From Flectobacillus major DSM 103 (GTDB lineage: Bacteria; Bacteroidota; Bacteroidia; Cytophagales; Spirosomataceae), in contig NZ_KE386491.1 in assembly GCF_000427405.1 (NCBI RefSeq), positions 248,001-312,000 of the forward strand: a stretch of 64,000 bases of DNA, given 5' to 3'. Shown piece by piece: positions 44,471 to 54,332 of this stretch (its first letter is position 1; each line of letters starts with the position of its first letter). Under the pieces are notes generated by a model that saw nothing but the letters and a program-made list of their open reading frames with translations, had not been told where the DNA came from and searched no databases. The translations under genes and the position numbers were made by a program.

Positions 44471-47400
44471 ATGAGAAAATTTTTACTGCTAACTGTCCTG
44501 TTGGTAATAGGACACTGTGGGCTTACTTTTGCCCAAGACAAAGTGGTGACAGGTAAAGTCACTGATGGAAAAGACGGTTCTCCCTTACCAGGTGTAAGTA
44601 TTGCTGTGAAAGGCACAACCAAAGGTACTACTTCTGATGGTGCTGGGGTCTTTAAGGTAAATGCCGCCGACAATGCTGTTTTGATCATAAGCTTTGTTGG
44701 ATATTCTACACAAGAAATCAAAATTGGTAATCGTTCTGTTGTCAATGCATCTCTCTTTGAAAATGTCAATCAACTTTCTGAAGTAGTAGTTACGGGGCTT
44801 GCCACGAGTGTCAAGCGTTCTAATCTTGCCAATGCTGTTTCTACGATTTCGGGTTCTCAACTCACTGGTACAACTTCGCCAATTACAACCGATGGAGCTT
44901 TGTACGGTAAAATGACAGGGGTAAATATCCAGTCAAACTCGTCTGTGCCAGGTGGTGGTTTTTCTATGCAGATGCGTGGGGTTTCTACCTTGGGGGCATC
45001 GGCTGCACAGCCTTTGTTTATTGTTGATGGTGTATATATCGACAACAGCCAGTTCTCGAATGGTCGCTCACAAGCCAATAAGGCTACTGGAGGGTCGTCG
45101 TCGAGCCCACAAGATAACAACGCCAACCGTTTGGCCGACTTAAACCCCGACGATATAGAAAATATTGAAGTATTGAAAGGTGCTTCTGCGGCCGCTATTT
45201 ATGGTACTCGTGCCAATGCTGGGGTAGTAATTATTACGACTAAGCGTGGCAAAGGAGGAAAAACCAAAATTTCATTTGGCCAAGACCTTGGCTATTCTGA
45301 AGCATGGCGTTTTTATGGCGGTGCCGATTGGACAGCCGAAAAACTAACCAACTATTTTAGTGCAGCCGATGTACCATTGTTAGAAGCCGCCAAAGCTTCG
45401 GGGAAGTATTATAATTATGAAAAGGAAATTTATGGTGGAAAAGGAATCATCAGAAACTCACGTTTGAGCTTGACTGGTGGCGACGATAAAACAAAGTTTT
45501 ATGTAAATGGTAGTTTATCTGATGAAACAGGTATTATCAAAAATACAGGATTTACCCGAGCTTCTGTTCGTGCCAATATCGACCACAAAATTACCAAATG
45601 GCTTGATTTTGGTATTAGTACCAACTATATATTCTCAAACAACGACAGAGGTTGGACAGGTAACGACAACTCTAACGTAAACTACGGTTATAGCTTGGCA
45701 TACACACGTCCTTATATTAATTTGTATCCAGATGCCAATGGTAATTATCCAGACAACCAAGCAAGTGTTGGTGAAAATCCTTTGGCTATTAGAGACCGTG
45801 CTGTCAATAACCAAAAAGTAAATAGATTACTTCAAGGTTTTAATGTGAACCTTCGCTTGTTGAATAGAGAAAGCACTTCATTGACAGTGAAATTTAATGG
45901 TGGTTTGGATTACCAAAACGGTTTTGCTACGATTTATCTACCTTCTGATTTACAATCGCAACGTGCAGAAGCTAACCCAGGCTTTGCTCAGGATACTCGT
46001 ACAGAGGTAACCAATACCAACTGGCAAGTGGCTGGGGTTTTTACCAAATCATTGATGAATTCAAAATTAAATTTAACCACTTCAGCGGGTGTAGTGAGTC
46101 TTTCAAAAGATGTGCGTTTAACTTATACACGTGGTACTGGCTTGCCAGCAGGTATTTCAAACCCTGGTGCCGCTAAAGTAGTGTCGTCTATTCCTGAATA
46201 CCAAAAAAATAAAGATATTGGTATTTTTGCCCAACAAGAAGTAAACTTCAACGACCAAGTAATTGTGGCAGGAGGTATCCGTTTCGATAAATCTACGCTC
46301 AATGGTGAGTTTGACAAATACTATGCTTTCCCAAGAGGTTCGGTGGCTGTTAATGTATCTAAATTTGATTTCTTCAAAGTAGACGCTATCAATCAATTAA
46401 AATTCCGTTTAGCTTATGGCGAAACAGGGGGTGTACCTAACTGGGGTATTCCATTCAACCAATTGCTTACTGTAGGTACTGGTGGACAAGGTGGCTTGGT
46501 ATTAAGTACAACAGGTGGTAACGCCAAAATCAAACCTGAAACAGCAACAGAATTGGAGGGTGGGCTTGATTTTGGTTTGTTCAACAACCGTGTTACAGGC
46601 GAATTTACTTTGTATAAAAAGAAAGTATTCGACTTGATTCAACCACTTACTTTGGCACCAACTACGGGTTTGACTTCTATTCAAACCAACTTGGCCGACT
46701 TAGAAAACGTTGGTATGGAAATTTCATTAGGAGCTGACATCATCAGAAGAGAAAATTTCACTTGGTTTTTCCGCCCAATGTATTGGTATAACCGCTCAAA
46801 AATTACACGTCTCGAAATTCCTGAGCGTTTGACAGGTGGTTTTGGGGCAACTTTTGGTCAATGGCGTGTAAAAGGCCCTTCAAATGGGGTTTATTATTCT
46901 CCAACCGAAATTGTTGGGCAGCCTCGTACAGACCCTGCTGACCCTACGTCTTGGACATCTTATGGTGACCAACAACCAAAATTCGAAATGTCGTTTGATA
47001 ACAAGATTACTTTCTTAAAAAACTTTGAATTCTCGGCGTTATTTCACTGGAAAAAAGACTACACTATCGTGAGTTTGTCACGTGTATTGTGGGATGAAGG
47101 AGGGAATACTTCCGACTGGAATAGCACAAGCTTAGGATTAGGAAGCGACGGTAAACCTGCAACAGGCTCGAATGTAGTGCCTAATGGTATTGCTCGTCAA
47201 AATGTAAATGGTGTTGGACAAGAAGGTTATAACCCTTCATTGGTAAGCTATTTGCGTTTGCGTGAAGTGGCTTTATACTATAGAATTCCTAAAGCCACTA
47301 TTAAAAAGGCTTTTGCTGGAGTTGTAGAGAACATCAAAGTGGGGGTTTCGGGTAATAACGTTATTACCTGGACTAACTACAAAGCGGGTTATGACCCTGA

Positions 47401-47500
47401 AAGCTCAAACTTTGGTAGTCAGGCATTAGGTGGTGGTGTTGACCTTGGGTCGTCGCCAGGTATTCGTCGTATGATGTTCCACATCACTGTTGACTTTTAG
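44471..47500 (+). CDS. SusC/RagA-type TonB-dependent outer-membrane receptor
   Basis: 1009 residues. Signal peptide 1-21 (ends TFAQ), CarboxypepD_reg-like domain 24-100 (VTGKVTDGKDGSPLPGVSI, KGTTKGTTSDGAGVFKV), LSEVVVTGLA, plug with ALYGKMTGVNI, MQMRGVSTLG, PLFIVDGVYID and VLKGASAAAIYGTRANAGV, then a beta-barrel ending in MMFHITVDF. It is a different lineage from the twin receptors at 17399 and 29739. The SusD-like gene follows after 65 bp and ends in a terminator, so this is a two-gene operon with no linked enzymes. Substrate unknown. Confidence 0.97.
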   Translation: MRKFLLLTVLLVIGHCGLTFAQDKVVTGKVTDGKDGSPLPGVSIAVKGTTKGTTSDGAGVFKVNAADNAVLIISFVGYSTQEIKIGNRSVVNASLFENVNQLSEVVVTGLATSVKRSNLANAVSTISGSQLTGTTSPITTDGALYGKMTGVNIQSNSSVPGGGFSMQMRGVSTLGASAAQPLFIVDGVYIDNSQFSNGRSQANKATGGSSSSPQDNNANRLADLNPDDIENIEVLKGASAAAIYGTRANAGVVIITTKRGKGGKTKISFGQDLGYSEAWRFYGGADWTAEKLTNYFSAADVPLLEAAKASGKYYNYEKEIYGGKGIIRNSRLSLTGGDDKTKFYVNGSLSDETGIIKNTGFTRASVRANIDHKITKWLDFGISTNYIFSNNDRGWTGNDNSNVNYGYSLAYTRPYINLYPDANGNYPDNQASVGENPLAIRDRAVNNQKVNRLLQGFNVNLRLLNRESTSLTVKFNGGLDYQNGFATIYLPSDLQSQRAEANPGFAQDTRTEVTNTNWQVAGVFTKSLMNSKLNLTTSAGVVSLSKDVRLTYTRGTGLPAGISNPGAAKVVSSIPEYQKNKDIGIFAQQEVNFNDQVIVAGGIRFDKSTLNGEFDKYYAFPRGSVAVNVSKFDFFKVDAINQLKFRLAYGETGGVPNWGIPFNQLLTVGTGGQGGLVLSTTGGNAKIKPETATELEGGLDFGLFNNRVTGEFTLYKKKVFDLIQPLTLAPTTGLTSIQTNLADLENVGMEISLGADIIRRENFTWFFRPMYWYNRSKITRLEIPERLTGGFGATFGQWRVKGPSNGVYYSPTEIVGQPRTDPADPTSWTSYGDQQPKFEMSFDNKITFLKNFEFSALFHWKKDYTIVSLSRVLWDEGGNTSDWNSTSLGLGSDGKPATGSNVVPNGIARQNVNGVGQEGYNPSLVSYLRLREVALYYRIPKATIKKAFAGVVENIKVGVSGNNVITWTNYKAGYDPESSNFGSQALGGGVDLGSSPGIRRMMFHITVDF

Positions 47501-47565
47501 TAGTTGAGGTATTTGACCAAACTACTTATTCAGTATCCATTTTTCTCAAATTTATTTTCAAGAAG

Positions 47566-48903
47566 ATGAAAACATACAAGTTTAAAATATATTGGGCGGC
47601 AACCATGCTAATGGCGGGTGTGTCCTCTTGCAGTGTGCTAGAAACCACCGAAGTTATTGACCCAAACAGTCCTAGCCTTGCATCTGTACAAAATAATGCT
47701 AGTAAAGCTCAACTAGATGCCCTGGCCGTTGGTCAGGTAGCTCGTGCACGTGATGGCTTGGCAACGTATTTGCAAGTAATTGGTACGTTGGGTAAAGAAT
47801 TATTCAATTTTAATACTACGGAGTCTCGCTGGATGACTGAGCTAAATGGCTTACGTCCTATCGACAACTCTGCTTTTTATAATGGTGCTACTACGGCATT
47901 TGGAGCTCCAGTGCGTCAGGCCAATGCTTTGATTGCATCTTTGGATAAGACTACTTCGGTAACTGAGCAACAAAAAAATGCTTACCGAGGCCTTGCCAAT
48001 ACTTTCAAAGGCCTTGCCTATTTGTATCAGCTTAATGTACAGTACAACAACGGAGTACGTCTCAACGTAGAAGACCCCTTGAAACCAAGTAAATTTGCTA
48101 CTTATACTGAATCATTGGCAGGTATCAAAAAATTCTTGGACGATGGTGCTACACAGCTAGATGCAGCAGGAACAGCATTCCCTTTTGTATTACCAGCGTC
48201 TTATGCAGGATTCAATACGCCTGCAACGTTCAAAAAATTCAATCGTGCGATTGCTTTACGAGTGGCTATTTACCAAAAAGATTGGGCAGGAGCCGCCGCT
48301 TTGTTGCCTCAAACATTTTTGGATGCCAATGCTGATTTTAACCTTGGCCCTAAACATGCCTTTAATGCTACTTCGCCAGATATTGGTAACCCATTATTGA
48401 ACACTTCGTCTGTTCGTGTGGTAGCTCCAGAAAAACTTGTAACAGATGCCGAAGCAGGCGACAAGCGTGTGGCTTCTAAGGTAAGACTATTGGCAAGTCC
48501 TGCTGAATATAGCTCGGGTGTAACCTATACAACCAAGTACATTTTTAATATGTATACGGCTCTTGACCAGTCGGTAGCTATTATTCGTAACGAAGAACTT
48601 ATTTTGATTGCTGCCGAAATTGCAGCCCAGCAAAACAGAAGCTCAGATGCTGTTGCTTACCTCAATATTATTCGTGCTGGTGCTGGCCTTGGAGCTTACA
48701 AAGGTGGAACGTCACAGGCTGACTTAATCAATGCTGTGTTGCATGAACGTTTATATTCGCTGTGGTACGAAGGTCACCGTTTGGTAGACATGCGTCGCTA
48801 TGGAAAAATTGCTGAGATATACTTGCCTGTTGCAGGTATGAAGGTACTAGAACAATTAGAAAGACCTGTGGCAGAAGTAAACTGGGATAAAGCTAATCCA
48901 TAA
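47566..48903 (+). CDS. SusD/RagB-family outer-membrane lipoprotein
   Basis: 445 residues, lipobox GVSSC near residue 22. It has the canonical SusD order: VIDPNSPSL, a TPR-like segment (GLANTFKGLAYLYQLNVQYNNG), FKKFNRAIALRVAIYQKDW, the IIRNEELILIAAEIAAQQN helix, and the terminal HERLYSLWYEGHRLVDMRRYGK block characteristic of RagB/SusD. It would cap the SusC receptor encoded 65 bp upstream. Confidence 0.93.
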   Translation: MKTYKFKIYWAATMLMAGVSSCSVLETTEVIDPNSPSLASVQNNASKAQLDALAVGQVARARDGLATYLQVIGTLGKELFNFNTTESRWMTELNGLRPIDNSAFYNGATTAFGAPVRQANALIASLDKTTSVTEQQKNAYRGLANTFKGLAYLYQLNVQYNNGVRLNVEDPLKPSKFATYTESLAGIKKFLDDGATQLDAAGTAFPFVLPASYAGFNTPATFKKFNRAIALRVAIYQKDWAGAAALLPQTFLDANADFNLGPKHAFNATSPDIGNPLLNTSSVRVVAPEKLVTDAEAGDKRVASKVRLLASPAEYSSGVTYTTKYIFNMYTALDQSVAIIRNEELILIAAEIAAQQNRSSDAVAYLNIIRAGAGLGAYKGGTSQADLINAVLHERLYSLWYEGHRLVDMRRYGKIAEIYLPVAGMKVLEQLERPVAEVNWDKANP

Positions 48904-48949
48904 TAGATACTAAATGTGAATATTTAGGTATTTATGCCTTTAATATTAG

Positions 48950-48986
48950 AGAGGGGTTGTTTGAAAAAACAATCCCTCTATTTTTA
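48950..48986 (+). terminator. Intrinsic terminator after SusCD operon
   Basis: AGAGGGGTTGTTT (48950-48962) pairs with AAACAATCCCTCT (48967-48979), 13 bp with one G-T pair, GAAA tetraloop, then ATTTTTAT. The remaining gap to 49336 has no gene I trust. Confidence 0.95.
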
Positions 48987-49296
48987 TAGAAAAGAGCTTA
49001 TTTACTGTTTTTTCGGGTGTTTTCATATCAATAAGCCACTTTAATTCAAGTCTTTTTGCTAGATTTAACGAATGATTATTGTAATTTTACAGAGGATTGT
49101 AGAGGTTATTCGGCAGGTAGTTGGGTAGCCTCTCTTCTATTATCCGTTTATTTACTAAAACCATTTCTTTTTGCAATAATCTCAAAATAGAGTATAGAAT
49201 TTTGCATAATATCAAAGAAATTCCCCAAAAAGAGGCTTTTAGTCTTCTTTTTAAAGTGTTTTGTCGCATAGTATGTAAAAATTGAATGTCTCTCTC

Positions 49297-49304
49297 TATT
49301 TTTG
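49297..49304 (+). promoter_or_regulatory. Candidate -7 box for Spy-like gene
   Basis: TATTTTTG fits TAnnTTTG, 33 bp before the start codon; no -33 element at standard spacing. Confidence 0.35.
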
Positions 49305-49336
49305 TTACTGTCAAAAAGCAATAATCACTAAAAAGT

Positions 49337-49813
49337 ATGTCAAAGTCTGCTCAACGTATTTTATTTGCTTTCTTGTGTTTAGGAATACTCACTGTATCCT
49401 TCGATTCTCTTGCTCAGTATGGTTATGGCGGTGGCTATGGTCGCCAAGGTGGTTTTGGTAATCGAGGTGGTATTCCTCAGGCTGGCCAAGGCGAAACTCG
49501 TCGTAGAGACGACGGAATGGACCCCGAAAAAATTGCTGAAGAAGATACTCGCTGGATGACCAAAAAGTTGAAGTTATCCGAAGAACAATTACCCAAGGTC
49601 GAAGACCTAAACATTAAATATGCGTTTCAACGGTTTGATTTATTTGAAGAAATCAAAAAAGCAACCAATAATGGAACAATGCCCCCTTCAGACGAAGTAC
49701 GCGTTAAGATTCGTGAAAAAATGCAGAAAATGAAAGTCGACAAGGACAATGATATGAAAGCCATCTTAACTCCCGAACAGTACGAAACTTACCAAAAGAA
49801 ACGTAAAGACTAA
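49337..49813 (+). CDS. Small secreted Spy/CpxP-like protein
   Basis: 158 residues, signal peptide about 1-26 (ends DSLAQ). The mature N-terminus is a Gly/Tyr/Arg-rich stretch (YGYGGGYGRQGGFGNRGG), followed by a charged helical domain: WMTKKLKLSEEQLPKVEDLN, then KAILTPEQYETYQKKRKD. The two helix starts LSEEQ and LTPEQ echo the LTxxQ motif of Spy/CpxP periplasmic chaperones, and similar small proteins are widespread in Bacteroidota. A periplasmic chaperone or metal-stress role is possible. It is a single-gene unit with a terminator. Confidence 0.75.
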   Translation: MSKSAQRILFAFLCLGILTVSFDSLAQYGYGGGYGRQGGFGNRGGIPQAGQGETRRRDDGMDPEKIAEEDTRWMTKKLKLSEEQLPKVEDLNIKYAFQRFDLFEEIKKATNNGTMPPSDEVRVKIREKMQKMKVDKDNDMKAILTPEQYETYQKKRKD

Positions 49814-49871
49814 TCGGAGTTGATAATGATAAAGATTTTTTGATTGAGAAGTTTAAAGAGGTTTATACAGC

Positions 49872-49907
49872 AAAGTCACCCTTAGTTTAGGGGTGACTTT
49901 CTTTTTG
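49872..49907 (+). terminator. Intrinsic terminator after Spy-like gene
   Basis: AAAGTCACCC (49872-49881) pairs with GGGTGACTTT (49891-49900), 10 bp, loop 9, followed by CTTTTTG. Confidence 0.9.
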
Positions 49908-49984
49908 TAGTAAATAGCGGCTAGGTAGGTTATGTGGAATATAATAAGCTAGGGTATTTGCTCATATCCCGAATTAGTGGTTTA

Positions 49985-50365
49985 TTATAATGTTTCGGCT
50001 AAAAATCTTTTGAATTCATCTTTATTTTCTTGCCAGATTTTTTCAAATACAACAATCTTATCTCTTAAATCGCTGTGGTCGTCAAACAACACTCTGTCGC
50101 CTGCGGGGTTTCCTTTTACTTTTTCACCCAAAGCATTATCCGATATCCTTAATTCATGCGACAACTCGTCGTTTACTTCGTCTTGTCGGATAAATACACT
50201 CTCAAAATGCCCTACCTTAATTTTAATTTCTTGTGCTGTGTTTTGTGCCGATACCGTTGCTAATTGCCCCTGAAAGGTTTTTAACTCATCTTTTACAAAA
50301 TCTACTTTACTTTTCCACTCGTTAATTTCACTATGTAATTCTGTAATATGTTTTTTGTTGCTCAT
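49985..50365 (-). CDS. Small coiled-coil cytosolic protein, unknown function
   Basis: 126 residues, no signal peptide. Residues about 5-60 have heptad-like spacing (ITELHSEINEWKSKVDFVKDELKTFQGQL), followed by a helix-rich, strongly acidic/basic part (RQDEVNDELSHELRISDNALGEKV, DHSDLRDKIVVFEKIWQENKDEFKRFLAETL). No known motif. The balanced composition and long clean frame with an ATG at 50365 suggest a true gene. It is transcribed alone, convergent with the Spy-like gene. Confidence 0.7.
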   Translation of the reverse strand: MSNKKHITELHSEINEWKSKVDFVKDELKTFQGQLATVSAQNTAQEIKIKVGHFESVFIRQDEVNDELSHELRISDNALGEKVKGNPAGDRVLFDDHSDLRDKIVVFEKIWQENKDEFKRFLAETL

Positions 50366-50853
50366 GGTTGTGACTGTTTTTTATGTTGGGTACAGATTAA
50401 TTATTATTTTAAAGTAAGGATTTTAAAATGAAGAATATTCTCATTTTCAGTGTTTTATAGAAAAATATTCCGCTGTTATCTGAAACAAAATTCAGCTATT
50501 TTTACGAACTTCTACATGATTTCCATCAGACAAATCAAAGACCTTACTCATATTTATTCCTGAGCAAATCCAAGTATCGCAAACCCTTTTCTTTGTAGCA
50601 TGATTTGCCCTGATTAGGACGGACAAGTAGGGTCAAAATATAAGTATTTAAAGATTATATTTACCTAAATAATGGAAAGGTAATACATGCCATAAAAGGA
50701 TGAGGAAATGTCTATTACAGGTAGTTTTTGGGTCGACTAATAGAGAAAGCCAGAGCCGATACTTTTGTGACAAACTAGGCCAAAAAATGCTTTGTATTCC
50801 TACCTCTTCAACACCGAATAATCACCCAATAATATAAAACGAAACCCAATTGT
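50366..50853. other. Divergent gap before PSCyt1/DUF1553 gene
   Basis: 488 bp without a gene. The only signal I can propose is TACTTTTG (50760-50767), a TAnnTTTG match 86 bp before the next start codon; no suitable -33 TTG is seen. The middle (50500-50640) is less AT-rich than usual for gaps here but has stops in all frames. Confidence 0.4.
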
Positions 50854-53800
50854 ATGAAAATTAGTCTCTTAACGAAATGCTATCTTGTGGTGTTACTGAT
50901 TGGTTTGGAAAGTTGTAAAAAAGACCAATTACCCGCAGAGTTAGCTCAATGGGAAGATAAACTTCCCGAAAAAATTGATTATAACGAGCATATAAAGCCT
51001 ATTTTATCGGATAGGTGTTTTAAGTGTCACGGCCCAGACAAAAATAAAATTGAAGCAGGCTTACAATTAGCCAATTTTGATGGTGCAACGGCTTCTTTGA
51101 AAAGTGGTAAAACCGCTATTATCCCGGGGAATATCAATAGGAGCGAGTTGGTTGAGCGGATTTTGTCGCACGATCCCGAAACGATAATGCCAACACCAAA
51201 GTCTAACTTGAAACTGACCGACGAAGAGAAGGCTTTATTGGTAAGATGGATTCAACAAGGGGCAGAATACAAAGAACATTGGGCGTTTGTAGCTATCGAA
51301 AAACCTGCTATTCCTTCAGTACAACAAACCTCATGGGTACAAAATCCTATCGATAATTTTATCTTGGAAAAACTCGAAAGTAAGAAAATTAAGCCTTCTC
51401 CCCAAGCCGACAAAGCTACATTACTTAGAAGGGTATCAATGGACATGACAGGCTTACCACCGACAGTCAAAGAATTGGATGATTTTTTACGAGACAAATC
51501 GCCAAATGCTTATGAAAAAGTAGTAGATAGGCTTTTGAACTCGCCACATTATGGCGAACGCCAAGCTGTAGACTGGCTTGATTTGGCCAGATACGCCGAT
51601 TCTCACGGTTATCAGGACGATGGTATGCGAAATGTATTTCCTTGGCGTGACTGGGTGATTAAGTCTTTTAACCAAAACCTACCTTACGATAAGTTTGTAA
51701 CTTGGCAACTGGCAGGCGACTTGCTTCCTCATGCTACTACCGAAACCCAAATGGCCACTTGTTTTTTACGCAATCATCCCCAAACACAAGAAGGCGGCGT
51801 TGTCGATGAAGAATATCGTACCGAATATGTACTAGATAGGGTAAATACCCTTGGAAAAGCATTTTTAGGGCTTACGGTAGAATGTGCCCGATGTCATGAC
51901 CATAAATATGACCCTATTGCTCAAAAAGAATTTTATCAGTTATCGGCCTTTTTCAATAGCAATAATGAGTCGGGGATTATTCCTTATAATGGAGAAGCTT
52001 CGCCTACCATTACATTGGCAACGAAGGCTACTAAGGCCAAACTACGATATATTCTTACCAAAATAGCTCCTCTCCAAAAAGCAATAGTACCACAGCAGCC
52101 TATCTACCAAAAGAACTTTGAAAACTGGATTCAGGTAGCTATTAAAACGCCTCAGCAGTTTGCCCAAAGTAACAAGGGATTAATTGCCGATTTTTCATTT
52201 GAGGGAAATACCCTTCGTCCAAATAAGCGTTTTGATAAAAAATTGAATAAAGAAATTACCGAAATGCTTCCTTTGGGCTATAAAAATGCAGCTATCGATA
52301 CCGTAGATGCTTGGATTGCAGGCGATATGGACAGAAAGCCAAGCTTTGTAAAAGGTAAAAAAGGCAGAGGTCTTAGATTTATGGGCGACTGCGGTATAGA
52401 TTTTCATAAATCCTTGGATTTTGAACAGGTTCAACCCTTTTCGGTAAGTCTTTGGATTAACCCCCTGAAAGTTGGCGAAAAAGGCCCCATTTTCAACTCT
52501 ACCAATGGTGAGTTTGAAGGGCATCGAGGGTATCGCTGTTGGCTTCTGCCCGATGGTACATTACAGGTAAGCTTGAGTTATGTCTGGCCAGCCAATTGTA
52601 TAGATATTGTAACTACCCAAAAGGTCAAATATCGGCAATGGCAAAATATCACATTGGTGTACGATGGTCTTGGCAAAGCAAAAGGAGTGAAGATATACCT
52701 CGATGGAAAGGAAATGCCTCGTCAGGTGCTTACCGACAACCTGAGTAAGTCGATACTGTATGGCGAAAATAAAAGCCATTGGGACAGATGGACAGATATG
52801 CCTTTTATGATGGGTAAGGAGTTTAGAGAAACACTGCAAAATTTGGCTATCGACGAGCTAAAAGTGTATAAACGACAATTATCGGCTATCGAAATTCAAG
52901 ATTTAGTGTATCAAAAAAATGCTATTTTATCGATTCTCCAAACTCCTCGAAATTGTTGGACAGCTTCGCAGACGCAGGATTTATTTACCTATTATTTACT
53001 AAACTTTGATCCTATTTATGACAAAAATACCCGTGAATTGAGCTACTGGCGTGACCAATTCGTACAAGTAAATACCGACAGGAAAGAAGTGATGGTTATG
53101 AGCGAACGCAAAATTCCTCGAAAAACCTATATCCTTAATAGAGGTGTGTATGATGCTTTGGGTGAGGAGGTTTCTTGGGGTACAATCAATAAGATTTTAC
53201 CTTTTTCCGACGATTATCCTAAAAACAGATTGGGTTTAGCACAATGGTTGCTCGATAAAAAAAATCCCTTATTTGCTCGTGTTGCTATCAATCGAATCTG
53301 GCAGAACTACTTTGGCTTTGGTATTTGTAAAACTTCCGATGATTTTGGTAATCAAGGCGAAATGCCTTCTCATCCTGCTTTATTAGATTGGCTGGCTACA
53401 GCATTTCGCGATTCGGGTTGGGATGTCAAGGCTATGCACAAACTAATAGTAATGTCGGCTACTTATCAACAAAGCTCAACCCAACGAGCCGATTTACAGG
53501 AAATAGATGCCGAAAACCGCTTATTGGCTCGTGGCCCAAGCTATCGATATGCCCATGAACAAATCCGAGATGCTATTTTGGCTAGTAGTGGCTTATTAGT
53601 TCGCAAAATAGGAGGCCCAAGTGTGTATCCTTATCAGCCAGCGGGTATTTGGGAAGCCCTAGCTACTCGAAATGTTACTTCTTATAAAATTCAGCATGGC
53701 GATTCTTTGTACCGACGAGGTATGTATACCATCTGGAAGCGTTCGTCGCCTCCTCCGTCGGCTATTACCTTCGATTCACCAGAAAGGTACTTTTGTGTTA

Positions 53801-54168
53801 TAAAACGCCAGAAAACATCTACACCTTTGCAGGCATTGGTACTAATGAACGACCCTCAATACAATGAGGCTGCTCGCAAATTGGCCGAAAGAATGCTCAA
53901 AGAAGGTGGTGCTACCATTCAAGATAGAATAACCTTTGCCTTTAAAGCTATGGTATCTAGGTATCCAAGTGCCAAAGAGGTACAAATTTTAACCCAATTG
54001 TATCAAGACGAGAAAAAAGACATAGAAACGCACCCTTCAAGAGCCAAAGAGTTGCTCAATGTAGGTGAGTCGCCTATCGACCAACAGCTTAATCCTGTAG
54101 AATTGGCTGCCAATACGGTTATAGGTATGACGCTCATCAATTTTGACGGAACAATTATTAAGCGATAA
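50854..54168 (+). CDS. PSCyt1-DUF1549-LamG-DUF1553 cytochrome lipoprotein
   Basis: 1104 residues, lipoprotein signal (LIGLESC, Cys21). Order: PSCyt1 c-type heme domain with RCFKCHG (Cys55, Cys58, His59); DUF1549 (PSCyt2) about 155-370 (NPIDNFILEKLESKKIKPSPQADK split across a loop, and CARCHDHKYDPI with a second CxxCH at 344-348); a concanavalin/LamG-like insert about 440-690 (PFSVSLWINP, YLDGKEM); DUF1553 (PSD1) from about 790 (NRLGLAQWLLDKKNPLFARVAINRIWQNYFG). The architecture, typical of Planctomycetes and some Bacteroidota, is unsolved biochemically. It is followed by its usual partner, a DUF1501 protein. Confidence 0.92.
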   Translation: MKISLLTKCYLVVLLIGLESCKKDQLPAELAQWEDKLPEKIDYNEHIKPILSDRCFKCHGPDKNKIEAGLQLANFDGATASLKSGKTAIIPGNINRSELVERILSHDPETIMPTPKSNLKLTDEEKALLVRWIQQGAEYKEHWAFVAIEKPAIPSVQQTSWVQNPIDNFILEKLESKKIKPSPQADKATLLRRVSMDMTGLPPTVKELDDFLRDKSPNAYEKVVDRLLNSPHYGERQAVDWLDLARYADSHGYQDDGMRNVFPWRDWVIKSFNQNLPYDKFVTWQLAGDLLPHATTETQMATCFLRNHPQTQEGGVVDEEYRTEYVLDRVNTLGKAFLGLTVECARCHDHKYDPIAQKEFYQLSAFFNSNNESGIIPYNGEASPTITLATKATKAKLRYILTKIAPLQKAIVPQQPIYQKNFENWIQVAIKTPQQFAQSNKGLIADFSFEGNTLRPNKRFDKKLNKEITEMLPLGYKNAAIDTVDAWIAGDMDRKPSFVKGKKGRGLRFMGDCGIDFHKSLDFEQVQPFSVSLWINPLKVGEKGPIFNSTNGEFEGHRGYRCWLLPDGTLQVSLSYVWPANCIDIVTTQKVKYRQWQNITLVYDGLGKAKGVKIYLDGKEMPRQVLTDNLSKSILYGENKSHWDRWTDMPFMMGKEFRETLQNLAIDELKVYKRQLSAIEIQDLVYQKNAILSILQTPRNCWTASQTQDLFTYYLLNFDPIYDKNTRELSYWRDQFVQVNTDRKEVMVMSERKIPRKTYILNRGVYDALGEEVSWGTINKILPFSDDYPKNRLGLAQWLLDKKNPLFARVAINRIWQNYFGFGICKTSDDFGNQGEMPSHPALLDWLATAFRDSGWDVKAMHKLIVMSATYQQSSTQRADLQEIDAENRLLARGPSYRYAHEQIRDAILASSGLLVRKIGGPSVYPYQPAGIWEALATRNVTSYKIQHGDSLYRRGMYTIWKRSSPPPSAITFDSPERYFCVIKRQKTSTPLQALVLMNDPQYNEAARKLAERMLKEGGATIQDRITFAFKAMVSRYPSAKEVQILTQLYQDEKKDIETHPSRAKELLNVGESPIDQQLNPVELAANTVIGMTLINFDGTIIKR

Positions 54169-54332
54169 TCAACGGGCTAGGTTTCTTTTAAAACGAAGTA
54201 GGTTAGACGTGTTTTTGAATATAAAAATTTGAGTATTAGCTCTTCAATTTTCGTATTCAGTAATTATATCTTAATCAAACTAGACTTTTTGAGGGCAATG
54301 TGTTTTAGGTAATAATACAAACCAATCAGACA

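Noticed and set aside
49087-49314. 75-residue open frame on the minus strand
   Set aside because: Composition is skewed, no motif or signal, and it sits in a gap between a terminator and the promoter box of the Spy-like gene.
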